DNA from: Gammaproteobacteria bacterium
Lineage (GTDB): Bacteria > Pseudomonadota > Gammaproteobacteria > Comchoanobacterales > Comchoanobacteraceae
Assembly: GCA_029243665.1 (NCBI GenBank)
Contig: JAQWRO010000105.1
Coordinates: forward strand, 1 to 28,701
Length of the DNA stretch: 28,701 nt
Direction: 5' to 3'
Within the stretch, counting starts at the first letter, position 1. The number at the start of each line of letters is the position of its first letter. Positions 7,807 through 16,186 of the stretch are shown here, piece after piece. Below the pieces are notes generated by a model that saw only the letters and a list, made by a program, of their open reading frames with translations, had not been told where the DNA came from and made no database searches. Made by a program: the position numbers and the translations under genes.

Positions 7807-9158
7807 AAATTTGCACACTCATGGGCTGTTTGAGAAACTGAACCCGCTCCTTGAAATAATATAATGCTATTATTATCTACAAATTTGTTAACAATTGAAA
7901 CAATTGTTTGTGTATCTTTTGCGTGAAAGACATTGGGGTGATATTTTTTGATCTTATTTATAAGATCATAAGCATCTTTTCGATTTTCTTTGTTTTCACC
8001 AGCTGTAAAAACATCTTGAACTAGTAAGACATCACTTTCCTTAAGTGTATTGCAAAATTCATCAAAAAAATTGGTTAATCGAGAATATCGATGAGGTTGA
8101 AAAATATGAATGATATTCTTATCCTGTCTTTTAAATTCTTTTATAACTGCATTGCACTCAGTAGGGTGGTGCCCATAATCATCTAATATTGGAATTTTAG
8201 CATTGCTATCAATGTTGATGTGACCAATTATTTCGCATCTTCGTTTAACTCCCTCAAATGATTGAGTGCTTTTTGCTAATTTTTCATCATGAATGTCATT
8301 AAGATAACCGATGATCCATGCAGAAACTGCATTTTCAGCATTATACTTTCCTTGAAGTTGCGTTTCAAATTTGTGTATTTTTTGATCTGGTGTTTGTATT
8401 TTAATCGTTTGAGTTAAGTCATTTGGTTCAACGTAAATAATTTTAAAATCCACATCTTGACTGTAGCCAAAACTATAAAAAACCGTATTCTTAATGTCTT
8501 TTACTAAAGAGGAAGTATATTTGTCATGAAAATTATAGATACATGTTTGACAACCCTCAATAAAATCTTTAAAAGAATTTAAATAATTTTCAAACGAATT
8601 ATCATGATTCTCAAGGTGATCTGGTTCTATATTGGTAATGACACACGTGTCTGTTCGGTAGTTTAAGAAAGAGCCATCACTTTCATCGGCTTCAAGTATG
8701 ATATGGTTCCCTTTGTTATATTTTGCACTTGACAAGTTTGAAGGGGTTCCACCTATTAAAAAACTAGGATTAAGATGATTCTTATTAAAAAGCCATGCAG
8801 TAAATGCACTGGTCGTTGTTTTACCATGTGTGCCTGCAATACTAATGACATGTTTATTGGCAGAGATTAAATTTATCAGCTCTGAACGATGTAAAATATT
8901 TTTTTTCTGTTCATTTGCATAGACTAATTCAGGATGGTCTTTGCTAATAGCAGTAGAATATACTATATAATCTGCTTGATTAATAAAGTTATGGTTGAGT
9001 TTGTTTTTGTAATATTTATTATCAAGCCAAGATGGTAAGGATGGGTCGTGTGTATCTTTGATATCACTGCCGGAAACTAAGTAACCACTCTCATGGCAGT
9101 ATAATGCTAAACTACTCATACCTGTACCTAAGATTCCTATAAAATGCACTTTTTTCAT
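7791..9158 (-). CDS. murC: UDP-N-acetylmuramate-L-alanine ligase MurC
   Basis: ATP-dependent Mur ligase that adds L-Ala to UDP-MurNAc, the first amino acid of the stem peptide. The 455 residues have an N-terminal Rossmann domain (GILGTGMSSLA, 8-18), the P-loop GTHGKTTT at 109-116, EADESDGSF at 156-164, NIEPDHLENH at 176-185 and the C-terminal DDYGHHPTE block near 326-334. These are all MurC-specific. The ATG at 9158 overlaps the stop of the upstream membrane-protein gene (ATGA), and murB overlaps its own end. MurC and MurB catalyse consecutive steps, so the pairing makes functional sense away from the usual murG-murC-ftsQ setting. Confidence 0.97.
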   Translation of the reverse strand: MKKVHFIGILGTGMSSLALYCHESGYLVSGSDIKDTHDPSLPSWLDNKYYKNKLNHNFINQADYIVYSTAISKDHPELVYANEQKKNILHRSELINLISANKHVISIAGTHGKTTTSAFTAWLFNKNHLNPSFLIGGTPSNLSSAKYNKGNHIILEADESDGSFLNYRTDTCVITNIEPDHLENHDNSFENYLNSFKDFIEGCQTCIYNFHDKYTSSLVKDIKNTVFYSFGYSQDVDFKIIYVEPNDLTQTIKIQTPDQKIHKFETQLQGKYNAENAVSAWIIGYLNDIHDEKLAKSTQSFEGVKRRCEIIGHINIDSNAKIPILDDYGHHPTECNAVIKEFKRQDKNIIHIFQPHRYSRLTNFFDEFCNTLKESDVLLVQDVFTAGENKENRKDAYDLINKIKKYHPNVFHAKDTQTIVSIVNKFVDNNSIILFQGAGSVSQTAHECANLWKQN

Positions 9159-10387
9159 TTTAAATCAGGACCCTGCTGAGTAACATTAGAATTGCTACCT
9201 GTATGAATAAGAGGACCATCTATTGAAGGGTTAGATATGATGTCATTAAAATCAATGCTAGGTGTGAATTTTTTCATGTAACATATGTTTGTGTTTAGTT
9301 CTCTTTCATCCATATAGAAAGTAAAAAAGGAATAAGCATGAAAGATGGATATACCAGAAGCAATAACTGGTATTAAAAAATTTGCTAATGCAATTTGTGG
9401 TGCTGAAATCGGTATTGAAAACAAAGTTACAAAAAGAATGATAAACTTTTGACTAAATATAATAACGATTGCATATGTAGAGATGATATTAATAAACGAA
9501 TTTATTAACTGCCAGTCAGGGTTATCAAGTTGAAATGATCGATAAATCCTAAAAACAACAAATCCCATTACCAAAGAAGCTAGTAAGGCATAGCCATGAA
9601 TATAACTTTCAATCATAGTAATCATTTGAATTAATTTTGCACTGAATAAACTCGATTGACTAATAAGCAAAATGTGATTAAGTAAGAAGAATATTGCTAT
9701 TGTAGTAATAAAAAATAAAATAATTCCAATTAAAAATTGACGGGTTGTTAAGCTCGGTTCATCAATTGGTTTATCTGGATCAACATTAGAAAAAAGTAAA
9801 CTTTTAGCAAAGTTTTTAATTTTATTACGATTTTTAATTAAAGCTTCAAAGTTATAACTTCTCATACAACCAAGTACAAGTGAAACAAGAAAAGAACAAC
9901 ATAATAAAAATAATTGGAATGAGAACTCTTGTTGAATTGTTGAGCCTAAAATTAAATAAGTGAATGTTGTAAGTATTGTTGATGATACAAGTATATCAGC
10001 AATGAAACACATAGATAGTAAAAGCATTAACCGCCATGAATATGAGTCTGGAATTGCATTCAAGTTATTAAGTATCTTTTTAGGGAACTTACTTAAACTA
10101 CTTTTTTTAGAGTAGTCTGAAATCTTTTTTAGTATTTTAAATTGATTTTCTTGGTTTTCTTGATTTTTTTTATCAATCCATGAAACAAAATACGAAATAC
10201 TAAGTACTACAATTGCAATTAAGACTAAAAAAGTGAGCCCAACAACAGACGCATTTAAGATACCCATGCCTAAAGCTGAAACGTAATATAATGTATTTAT
10301 ACATGCACTAATCGTTGTGATAAAAGATATTGCTTCAGGCTGGTACTGATTTATAAGTGAATCATTGCTTACGGTTGGTTCGCTCAC
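9155..10387 (-). CDS. Unrecognised polytopic membrane protein between pnp and murC
   Basis: I do not recognise this 410-residue protein. It starts at GTG 10387 with a good Shine-Dalgarno (AGGA, 5 bases upstream), only 6 bp after the pnp stop, and its own stop overlaps the murC ATG, so it is embedded in the operon. About eight hydrophobic segments are visible: 21-42, 45-70, 118-146, 156-175, 217-243, 263-282, 294-326 and 328-356. A polar, Lys-rich cytoplasmic-looking stretch at 71-115 contains NQENQENQ. The polar C-tail (357-410) ends in a Ser/Asn/Thr/Gln-rich segment. There is no signal peptide, no recognisable transporter signature and no conserved charged pair inside the helices. Codon and base usage look like the neighbours. 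A cell-wall role is only a guess from murC. Confidence 0.85.
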   Translation of the reverse strand: MSEPTVSNDSLINQYQPEAISFITTISACINTLYYVSALGMGILNASVVGLTFLVLIAIVVLSISYFVSWIDKKNQENQENQFKILKKISDYSKKSSLSKFPKKILNNLNAIPDSYSWRLMLLLSMCFIADILVSSTILTTFTYLILGSTIQQEFSFQLFLLCCSFLVSLVLGCMRSYNFEALIKNRNKIKNFAKSLLFSNVDPDKPIDEPSLTTRQFLIGIILFFITTIAIFFLLNHILLISQSSLFSAKLIQMITMIESYIHGYALLASLVMGFVVFRIYRSFQLDNPDWQLINSFINIISTYAIVIIFSQKFIILFVTLFSIPISAPQIALANFLIPVIASGISIFHAYSFFTFYMDERELNTNICYMKKFTPSIDFNDIISNPSIDGPLIHTGSNSNVTQQGPDLK

Positions 10388-10393
10388 TTTTTC

Positions 10394-12484
10394 CTATTTA
10401 TTTGTAGTTTGTTCCTTTAAACTTAGCTTAATTCTATTTTGCCTATCTATCTCAGCAACATAAACATCAAGTTCATCATTTAGTTTTACATGATCATTGA
10501 TGTTATAGACGTGTTCTTCACTTATTTGAGAAATATGTAAGAACCCATCTTTACCAACTGGTAATTTTACAAAGGCGCCAAACTCAAGAATCTTGATAAT
10601 AGTTCCTTTATATTTTTGACCAACTTCTACATCAGCAATCAAATCTTTAATATATTTTTGAGCAGCTTCAGCGGCATCATTGTCTGAAGAGCTTATTTTT
10701 AGTAGGCCAGAATCATCAATATCTATATTGATACCAAACTTTTCAGTTATTTCTTTAATTGTGCTGCCACCTTTACCTATAATAACTTTTATTTTTGATG
10801 GGTTTACTTTAAATGAAGTAACTTTAGGTGCGTATTTTGATATTTCTGTTTTAGGTTTATCTAGAGCTTTATTCATTGCCTCTAGGATATGTAAACGAGC
10901 CTTTTTTGCATGATTCAATGCTTCTGTTAAGATAGTTAAATCAATGCTAGTGATTTTAATATCCATTTGTAGGGCAGTTACACCATCTTTTGTTCCAGCA
11001 ACTTTAAAGTCCATATCTCCTAGATGATCTTCATCACCGAGTATGTCTGTAAGGACCTTGAATTTTTCACCGTTGCTTACTAAGCCCATTGCAATTCCAG
11101 CAACATGCTTTTTAATAGGAACTCCCGCATCCATCATTGCAAGTGAACTAGCGCACACTGTTGCCATAGAACTTGATCCATTTGAAACAAGTATGTCTGA
11201 TACCAATCTTATACTATATGGGAACTCATCAGGAGAAGGTATCATAGGAATTAAAGCTTTTTTAGCTAAGTTACCATGACCAATTTCTCTTCTTTTTGGA
11301 CTACCTATAAATCCAGATTCACCTGTGCAAAATGGTGGAAAATTATAATGAAGTAGAAACTTATCTTTGCTTTCACCTGCTGGCACATCAATGATTTGTG
11401 AATCTTTATCGCTACTACCAAGGGTTAATGAAGTTAATGAAGTTGTTTCACCGCGTATAAATAGGCCTGAACCATGAACTCTTTTTAAAAATGATGTTTC
11501 AATATCAAGGTTTCTAACTTCATCTAATTTTCGTCCATCAATTCGTTGTTCTTTATCAAGAACATTTGAGCGAACAATGTTTTGATAGTTTTTTGATAAT
11601 AGATTGCTTATTTCAGAACTTTCTTCTGGATATGTTTCTAGTAATTTATTAGATATTTTTTGACGAAGTTCTGCATGAGCTTCATAGCGTTTAGCTTTTT
11701 CAACTATGCTAGTTACTTTGATGAAGTCATCTAAATGTTTGTCAATTTCATTTTGAATTTGAACAGAAACAGGATTTTCAATATTTTTTGGTAATTCAAC
11801 TAAACCTGGGTTTATTTTTTTAACAAAGTTATCAATGTGTTTTGTTGTTTCATCTAATTCTTTTGCAGCTAGCTCGAGCGCCTTAAGGATATTTTCCTCA
11901 GATTCTTCTTTTGCGCCAGCCTCGACCATGACTGTTTCTGATCCGTTACCAGATACAAATACATCTAGTGTTGCTTCTTTTATTTGATCGATGCCTGGAT
12001 TAATGATGTAATTATCATCTTTCTTTATTACACGTACAGCAGCTACTGTATTATTAATTGGTAGACCAGTCATTTTTAATGCTGCACTTGCAGCCATTAG
12101 TGCAGGTACATCTGTTTCGATGTTCGGATCTATGGAATAAACCTGAACTACGATATGTAGGTTTTGCATGAAATTTTTTGGGAAACGAGGGCGAAGCGTT
12201 CTATCTATAATTCTACATTTAAGGATTTCACCTTCAGAAGGGGCACCTTCTCTTTTCTTAAACCCACCCGGGAATCTTCCACCTGCTGAATACTTTTCCT
12301 GATAGTCTACAACCATTGGAAAGAAACTATTGGTTGATGTGAAGTCTTTTGACCAGCAAACAGTAGCTAGTATCTGGCAGTCGCCGACAGTTATAAATGC
12401 TGATCCATCTGCTTGTTTTGCAAAGCGACCATGCTCGAGTTGGTAGTTTTTTCCAGCTAGTTCAAATTGATATTGGTGATTCAT
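10394..12484 (-). CDS. pnp: Polyribonucleotide nucleotidyltransferase (PNPase)
   Basis: Phosphorolytic 3'-5' exoribonuclease and RNA polymerase of the degradosome type. The 696 residues have the full domain order: first RNase PH domain (about 1-215), helical linker, second RNase PH domain (about 310-535) with the catalytic Asp block GDEDHLGDMDF, KH domain with GKGGSTIKEIT, and a C-terminal S1 domain (KGTIIKILEFGAFVKL). The protein ends just after S1 with no extended tail. The RNA-binding loop of the first PH domain reads GGRFPGGFKKREGAPS, where most relatives have a Lys-Ile and an Arg, a mild divergence. It starts at ATG 12484 after AAGGAAA. Only 19 bp separate it from rpsO, so there is no room for the terminator and RNase III leader known upstream of E. 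coli pnp. Confidence 0.97.
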   Translation of the reverse strand: MNHQYQFELAGKNYQLEHGRFAKQADGSAFITVGDCQILATVCWSKDFTSTNSFFPMVVDYQEKYSAGGRFPGGFKKREGAPSEGEILKCRIIDRTLRPRFPKNFMQNLHIVVQVYSIDPNIETDVPALMAASAALKMTGLPINNTVAAVRVIKKDDNYIINPGIDQIKEATLDVFVSGNGSETVMVEAGAKEESEENILKALELAAKELDETTKHIDNFVKKINPGLVELPKNIENPVSVQIQNEIDKHLDDFIKVTSIVEKAKRYEAHAELRQKISNKLLETYPEESSEISNLLSKNYQNIVRSNVLDKEQRIDGRKLDEVRNLDIETSFLKRVHGSGLFIRGETTSLTSLTLGSSDKDSQIIDVPAGESKDKFLLHYNFPPFCTGESGFIGSPKRREIGHGNLAKKALIPMIPSPDEFPYSIRLVSDILVSNGSSSMATVCASSLAMMDAGVPIKKHVAGIAMGLVSNGEKFKVLTDILGDEDHLGDMDFKVAGTKDGVTALQMDIKITSIDLTILTEALNHAKKARLHILEAMNKALDKPKTEISKYAPKVTSFKVNPSKIKVIIGKGGSTIKEITEKFGINIDIDDSGLLKISSSDNDAAEAAQKYIKDLIADVEVGQKYKGTIIKILEFGAFVKLPVGKDGFLHISQISEEHVYNINDHVKLNDELDVYVAEIDRQNRIKLSLKEQTTNK

Positions 12485-12503
12485 TAATATTTCCTTGTAA
12501 ATG

Positions 12504-12767
12504 TTATCTTCGCAGACCTAATTTTTTAATAAGTACAGAATAACGATCTTGAGATGTTCCTTTCAAATACTTTAATAGTCTTTTACGTTGACTAATAAGT
12601 TTCATCATGCCGAATCGAGTGTGTTTGTCATTGTTGTTTGATTTCAAGTGTTCAGTAAGTTGTTTAATTCTGTGTGTAAGAAGACTGACTACAACTTCAG
12701 GTGATCCTGTGTCATTTTTTTCTCTTTGTGATTCTTGAATAATCTTTTGTTTATCTATAGCTGTCAT
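12504..12767 (-). CDS. rpsO: 30S ribosomal protein S15
   Basis: Primary 16S rRNA-binding protein of the small-subunit platform. The 87 residues (two short of E. coli) contain the conserved TGSPEVVVSLLTHRIKQL, the HTRFGMMKLISQRKRLL block and the YLKGTSQDRYSVLIKKLGLR end. It starts at ATG 12767 with GGAG ten bases upstream. It lies in the normal order truB-rpsO-pnp, with 51 bp after truB that could carry a minor promoter or autoregulatory leader, although no clear structure is visible there. Confidence 0.98.
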   Translation of the reverse strand: MTAIDKQKIIQESQREKNDTGSPEVVVSLLTHRIKQLTEHLKSNNNDKHTRFGMMKLISQRKRLLKYLKGTSQDRYSVLIKKLGLRR

Positions 12768-12818
12768 TAATAATTTGCTCCATCTTACAATATCTCAATA
12801 TGTTATACATTTTTTCGA

Positions 12819-13694
12819 TTACTTGCAACCTTGATCATGTAAATTTGCTAGTAATCGCTTTGGTTTAAGTATATATTCTTCAATTTCACCAATGCCTATA
12901 AATTTTTTATTATTATTAAAGATAGCAATCGTTTCCAAGTGTTCATGTTTGATTTGTTGTTTAACATTAATACTTTGACCGTATATGATTGCTTTTGTTG
13001 AAATTTCATCAAGAGTAATTGATTGATTGAAAATCGATTCAATAGGTATGATTTGACATTCTTCAAGTGAGTTATAATCATATGAAATTGAATTTTGAAA
13101 GGGTGCTACCCAGTTTCTATGCAGTTTTGTCATGATTGCGCCACAACCTAATTGTTGGCCAATATCGTGAACTAAGGTTCTAATATATGTACCTTTAGAG
13201 CACTCAATATATAAATTGATGTGCTGATTAGTACTTTCTAAAAGCTCAATTTTTGATATTTTTATAGTTCTTTTTTTTAATTCAAAATCGATCCCTTTAC
13301 GTGCTAATTCATAAGCTCTTTTTCCGTTTACTTTAAGGGCTGAATATTTTGGTGGCAATTGAGATTGTGTTCCAGTAAATTTTTTAAGAAGGGCTTTAAT
13401 GTCATCTAATTCAATTTTTTTTGAAGGTAATACCTGTTCGATATTACCCTCTATGTCATAAGTATCGCTTATGAAACCTAGTCTTAATTCTACTGTATAT
13501 GCTTTATCATTTGAAATAATATATTGACTATATTTGGTCCCTTCGTTAATCATGATTGGTAACATGCCTGTTGCCAGAGGATCTAATGTACCACAGTGTC
13601 CCACTTTCTTTAAATTAAGAATGGCTTGTACTTTTCTAATTGCTTTGAAAGATGATATGTCTTTTGGTTTATTAAATAAGAGTATGCCATTCAT
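12819..13694 (-). CDS. truB: tRNA pseudouridine(55) synthase TruB
   Basis: Makes pseudouridine at position 55 in the T-loop of tRNAs. The 291-residue protein opens with GILLFNKPKDISS (family GxLxxDKPxGxSS). It carries the catalytic Asp38 in GHCGTLDPLATGML and the KAYTVELRLG strand. The C-terminal PUA-like domain is present but divergent. Its ATG is 3 bp after the rbfA stop, and rpsO follows after 51 bp. Confidence 0.96.
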   Translation of the reverse strand: MNGILLFNKPKDISSFKAIRKVQAILNLKKVGHCGTLDPLATGMLPIMINEGTKYSQYIISNDKAYTVELRLGFISDTYDIEGNIEQVLPSKKIELDDIKALLKKFTGTQSQLPPKYSALKVNGKRAYELARKGIDFELKKRTIKISKIELLESTNQHINLYIECSKGTYIRTLVHDIGQQLGCGAIMTKLHRNWVAPFQNSISYDYNSLEECQIIPIESIFNQSITLDEISTKAIIYGQSINVKQQIKHEHLETIAIFNNNKKFIGIGEIEEYILKPKRLLANLHDQGCK

Positions 13695-13697
13695 GCA

Positions 13698-14027
13698 TTA
13701 TAATTTGTTAAGTAGTTTTTGGATGTCATCAATTTCACGTTGTTCTTTATCTGGCGTGAATTTTAATTTAGGCAATACTCTGAATTGAACATGTTTGATC
13801 ATAAATTGATTTATGCTATAAGATTTTTTATTTAAAGAATTACAAAAAGACTGCGTCTTTTCAATAGATTCATTGACATAAATATATACAGTAGCATTTT
13901 TAAGATCTTTCGAAATTGAAATTTTAGTCATGCTTGGTATTTCATCCATTTGATCATTATTTAAAATGAAATATTCACATAAACTTTTTTTTAATTGCTT
14001 TGATGCTTTTTGTTGTCTAATACTCAT
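13698..14027 (-). CDS. rbfA: 30S ribosome-binding factor RbfA
   Basis: Late-acting maturation factor for the 30S subunit that binds 16S rRNA near helix 1. The 109 residues form the KH-like fold, with the family pattern SISKDLKNATVYIYVN in the middle and RVLPKLKFTPDKEQREIDDIQKLL at the end. Its ATG overlaps the infB stop (ATGA), so it is coupled to IF2 translation. The order infB-rbfA-truB is the usual one. Confidence 0.95.
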   Translation of the reverse strand: MSIRQQKASKQLKKSLCEYFILNNDQMDEIPSMTKISISKDLKNATVYIYVNESIEKTQSFCNSLNKKSYSINQFMIKHVQFRVLPKLKFTPDKEQREIDDIQKLLNKL

Positions 14028-16174
14028 TCAAAACTAATGTCTTTTTCAATAACTTCATATGCTTCTATACGGTCACCAACTTTAATATCATTATAATCCT
14101 TTACACCTATGCCGCATTCAGTACCAAGTTTTGCTTCTTTAATATTTTTCTGGAAATGTCTTAAGGATTCGAGCGCGCCTTCATATATTACAATATCATT
14201 TCTTAAAACACGAATAGGTGCATCCTTCTTTAACAGGCCATCAACAACCATGCTTCCTGCAATCAAGCCATGAGTAGAAGAAGTGAAAACTGCCTTTACT
14301 TCGGCATATCCTATGATACGCTCTACCATTTGAGGGCCAACAAGTCCTTTTAGTGCATTAGTAACTTGGTCAATTAAATTATAGATGATGTTAAAATAGA
14401 ATATATTAATTTCTTTCTGTTGCTCAATTAATTTTCTTGCGACAGCATCGGGTCTGACATTGAATCCAACCAGAATTGCTTTTGAGCTTAGTGATAAGTT
14501 GACATCATTTTCTGTAATGGAGCCTACTCCAGATGAAATGACTTGTACACTAGCTTCATCGTTTCCAACTTGTGATAGGGCATGTTCAATTGCCTCAATA
14601 GAGCCGTGTACATCACCTTTAACAATCACTTTAAGAACGGTCTTTTCAGAGTCTTTTTTAATATTTGAAAAGACATCATGAAGCGATTTTTGATGTTGTG
14701 ATATTTTATGTTGTTTATGTGTGTTAATTCTTTCCTCAGTAATTTGACGTGCAATTTTTTCGTTCTCTACAACAATTGCTGTTTCTCCTGCAGCTGGGGC
14801 AGAGGAGAAGCCAGTAACTTCAATAGGCATACCTGGTAAAGCAGTTTTTATTGACTTGTTAGCGTCAGTTAACATAGATCTGACACGACCACTTGCAATA
14901 TCTGCAAGTACAATTTGACCAATAGACAATGTTCCCGTTTGAACAAGAAGGCTCACAACCGGGCCTCTTCCTTTATCAAGTCTTGATTCAATAACTGAAG
15001 CTCGAATAGGACCGTTAATTGGTGCTTTTAAATCTAGAAGCTCTGCATTAATAGAAACACCTTCAAGTAAATCTTCAATGCCTTGGCCAGTTTTAGCTGA
15101 AATTGGAAAAATCATTGTTTCTCCACCCCATTCTTCGGGTGTTAAGTCATGCTGAGCCAGTTGGGTTTTAATTTTTTCGAAATCTATATTTGGTTTATCA
15201 CATTTATTGATAGCTACTAACACTGGAACTTCCGCTGCTTTTGCATGTTTAATGGCTTCCTCGGTTTGAGGCATGACCCCATCATCTGCAGCAATGATAA
15301 TTATTACAATATCAGTTACTTTTGCACCACGAGCACGCATAGATGTGAATGCTTCATGACCAGGTGTATCTAGAAAAGTAATTAATCCATGTTTTGTTTC
15401 AGCTTGATAAGCGCCTATATGTTGTGTAATACCACCAGCTTCTTTTGCTTGGACCTTAGTTGTTCTTATATAATCAAGTAGAGATGTTTTACCATGATCT
15501 ACATGTCCCATAATGGTAACAACAGGTGGTCTTTTTTCAAATTTCAATTCATCGTGTAAATTAGCAGCAAAGTCAATTTCCTTATTTTCTTCTTTTTCAA
15601 CAACACATGTAAAGCCAAGTTCTTCTGCAACAAGTTGAGCGGTATCTTGATCAATCGATTGGTTGCTAGTTACTATGATATTCATTTTGAAAAGCGCTTT
15701 AATAAGTTCTTTTTCTTTTATGCCCATTTGGTGCGATAGCTCTCTTGCCGTCATTACTGTTTTTAAAATGAGCTTTTTATTGGTGTTTAGGGGCGTACTA
15801 TCTTTTACTGGCGCCTCTTGATTTGTTTCAGTGGTAATGATTTCTTTAACAAAAACTTTTTCACTATTTTCTACTTCAGTATTATTTTCTTTAATTCTGG
15901 ATTTTGGAGCTTTGTTTGTTTCAGGTTTTTCTTCGACTGGTTTTTTTATTACACGGTCTTGAAGGATTTCAGTTTTTTTAGAAACAAAGCTTTGTGTAGT
16001 AGTAGATTGTTTCTTTCGTTTAATTAATTTCGTAAGTTCTCTATATTGGTCGGTCGTGACAGACGCATTAATGTTATTTACCTTTGGGTCTATTTCTTTT
16101 AAAAGATTTAATAGAACTTCTGGTTCATATTGAATTATATTTGCAATTTCTTTAACTGTTTTAGATTTAACCAA
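14024..16174 (-). CDS. infB: Translation initiation factor IF-2
   Basis: GTPase that brings fMet-tRNA to the 30S subunit and promotes 50S joining. The 716 residues are organised as an N-terminal helical domain (about 5-50), a linker shorter than the E. coli one (50-135), a second IF2N domain (135-195) and then the G domain. G1 is GHVDHGKT at 223-230, G3 is DTPGH at 269-273, G4 is NKCD at 323-326 and G5 is SAKTGQG. Domains II-IV follow. The start is TTG 16174, supported by a strong Shine-Dalgarno (AGGAG, 7-base spacing) and by matching the family N-terminus (TVKEIA). The Shine-Dalgarno overlaps the nusA stop codon. Confidence 0.97.
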   Translation of the reverse strand: MVKSKTVKEIANIIQYEPEVLLNLLKEIDPKVNNINASVTTDQYRELTKLIKRKKQSTTTQSFVSKKTEILQDRVIKKPVEEKPETNKAPKSRIKENNTEVENSEKVFVKEIITTETNQEAPVKDSTPLNTNKKLILKTVMTARELSHQMGIKEKELIKALFKMNIIVTSNQSIDQDTAQLVAEELGFTCVVEKEENKEIDFAANLHDELKFEKRPPVVTIMGHVDHGKTSLLDYIRTTKVQAKEAGGITQHIGAYQAETKHGLITFLDTPGHEAFTSMRARGAKVTDIVIIIIAADDGVMPQTEEAIKHAKAAEVPVLVAINKCDKPNIDFEKIKTQLAQHDLTPEEWGGETMIFPISAKTGQGIEDLLEGVSINAELLDLKAPINGPIRASVIESRLDKGRGPVVSLLVQTGTLSIGQIVLADIASGRVRSMLTDANKSIKTALPGMPIEVTGFSSAPAAGETAIVVENEKIARQITEERINTHKQHKISQHQKSLHDVFSNIKKDSEKTVLKVIVKGDVHGSIEAIEHALSQVGNDEASVQVISSGVGSITENDVNLSLSSKAILVGFNVRPDAVARKLIEQQKEINIFYFNIIYNLIDQVTNALKGLVGPQMVERIIGYAEVKAVFTSSTHGLIAGSMVVDGLLKKDAPIRVLRNDIVIYEGALESLRHFQKNIKEAKLGTECGIGVKDYNDIKVGDRIEAYEVIEKDISFE

Positions 16175-16181
16175 AATAGAG

Positions 16182-16186
16182 CTCCT
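16182..16186 (-). promoter_or_regulatory. Ribosome binding site of infB overlapping the nusA stop
   Basis: AGGAG on the minus strand, 7 bases before the TTG start of infB. It shares bases with the TAG stop of nusA (16185-16187). This decides the TTG start and links IF2 synthesis to ribosomes finishing NusA. Confidence 0.8.

Noticed and set aside
12768..12818. Possible S15 autoregulatory pseudoknot leader between truB and rpsO
   Set aside because: Only weak, imperfect complementarity is seen in 51 bases; not enough to call a structured leader.
15818..16027. Plus-strand Phe-rich 69-codon open frame
   Set aside because: It is antisense to the low-complexity, Lys/Glu-rich linker of IF2; its composition is the mirror of that linker.
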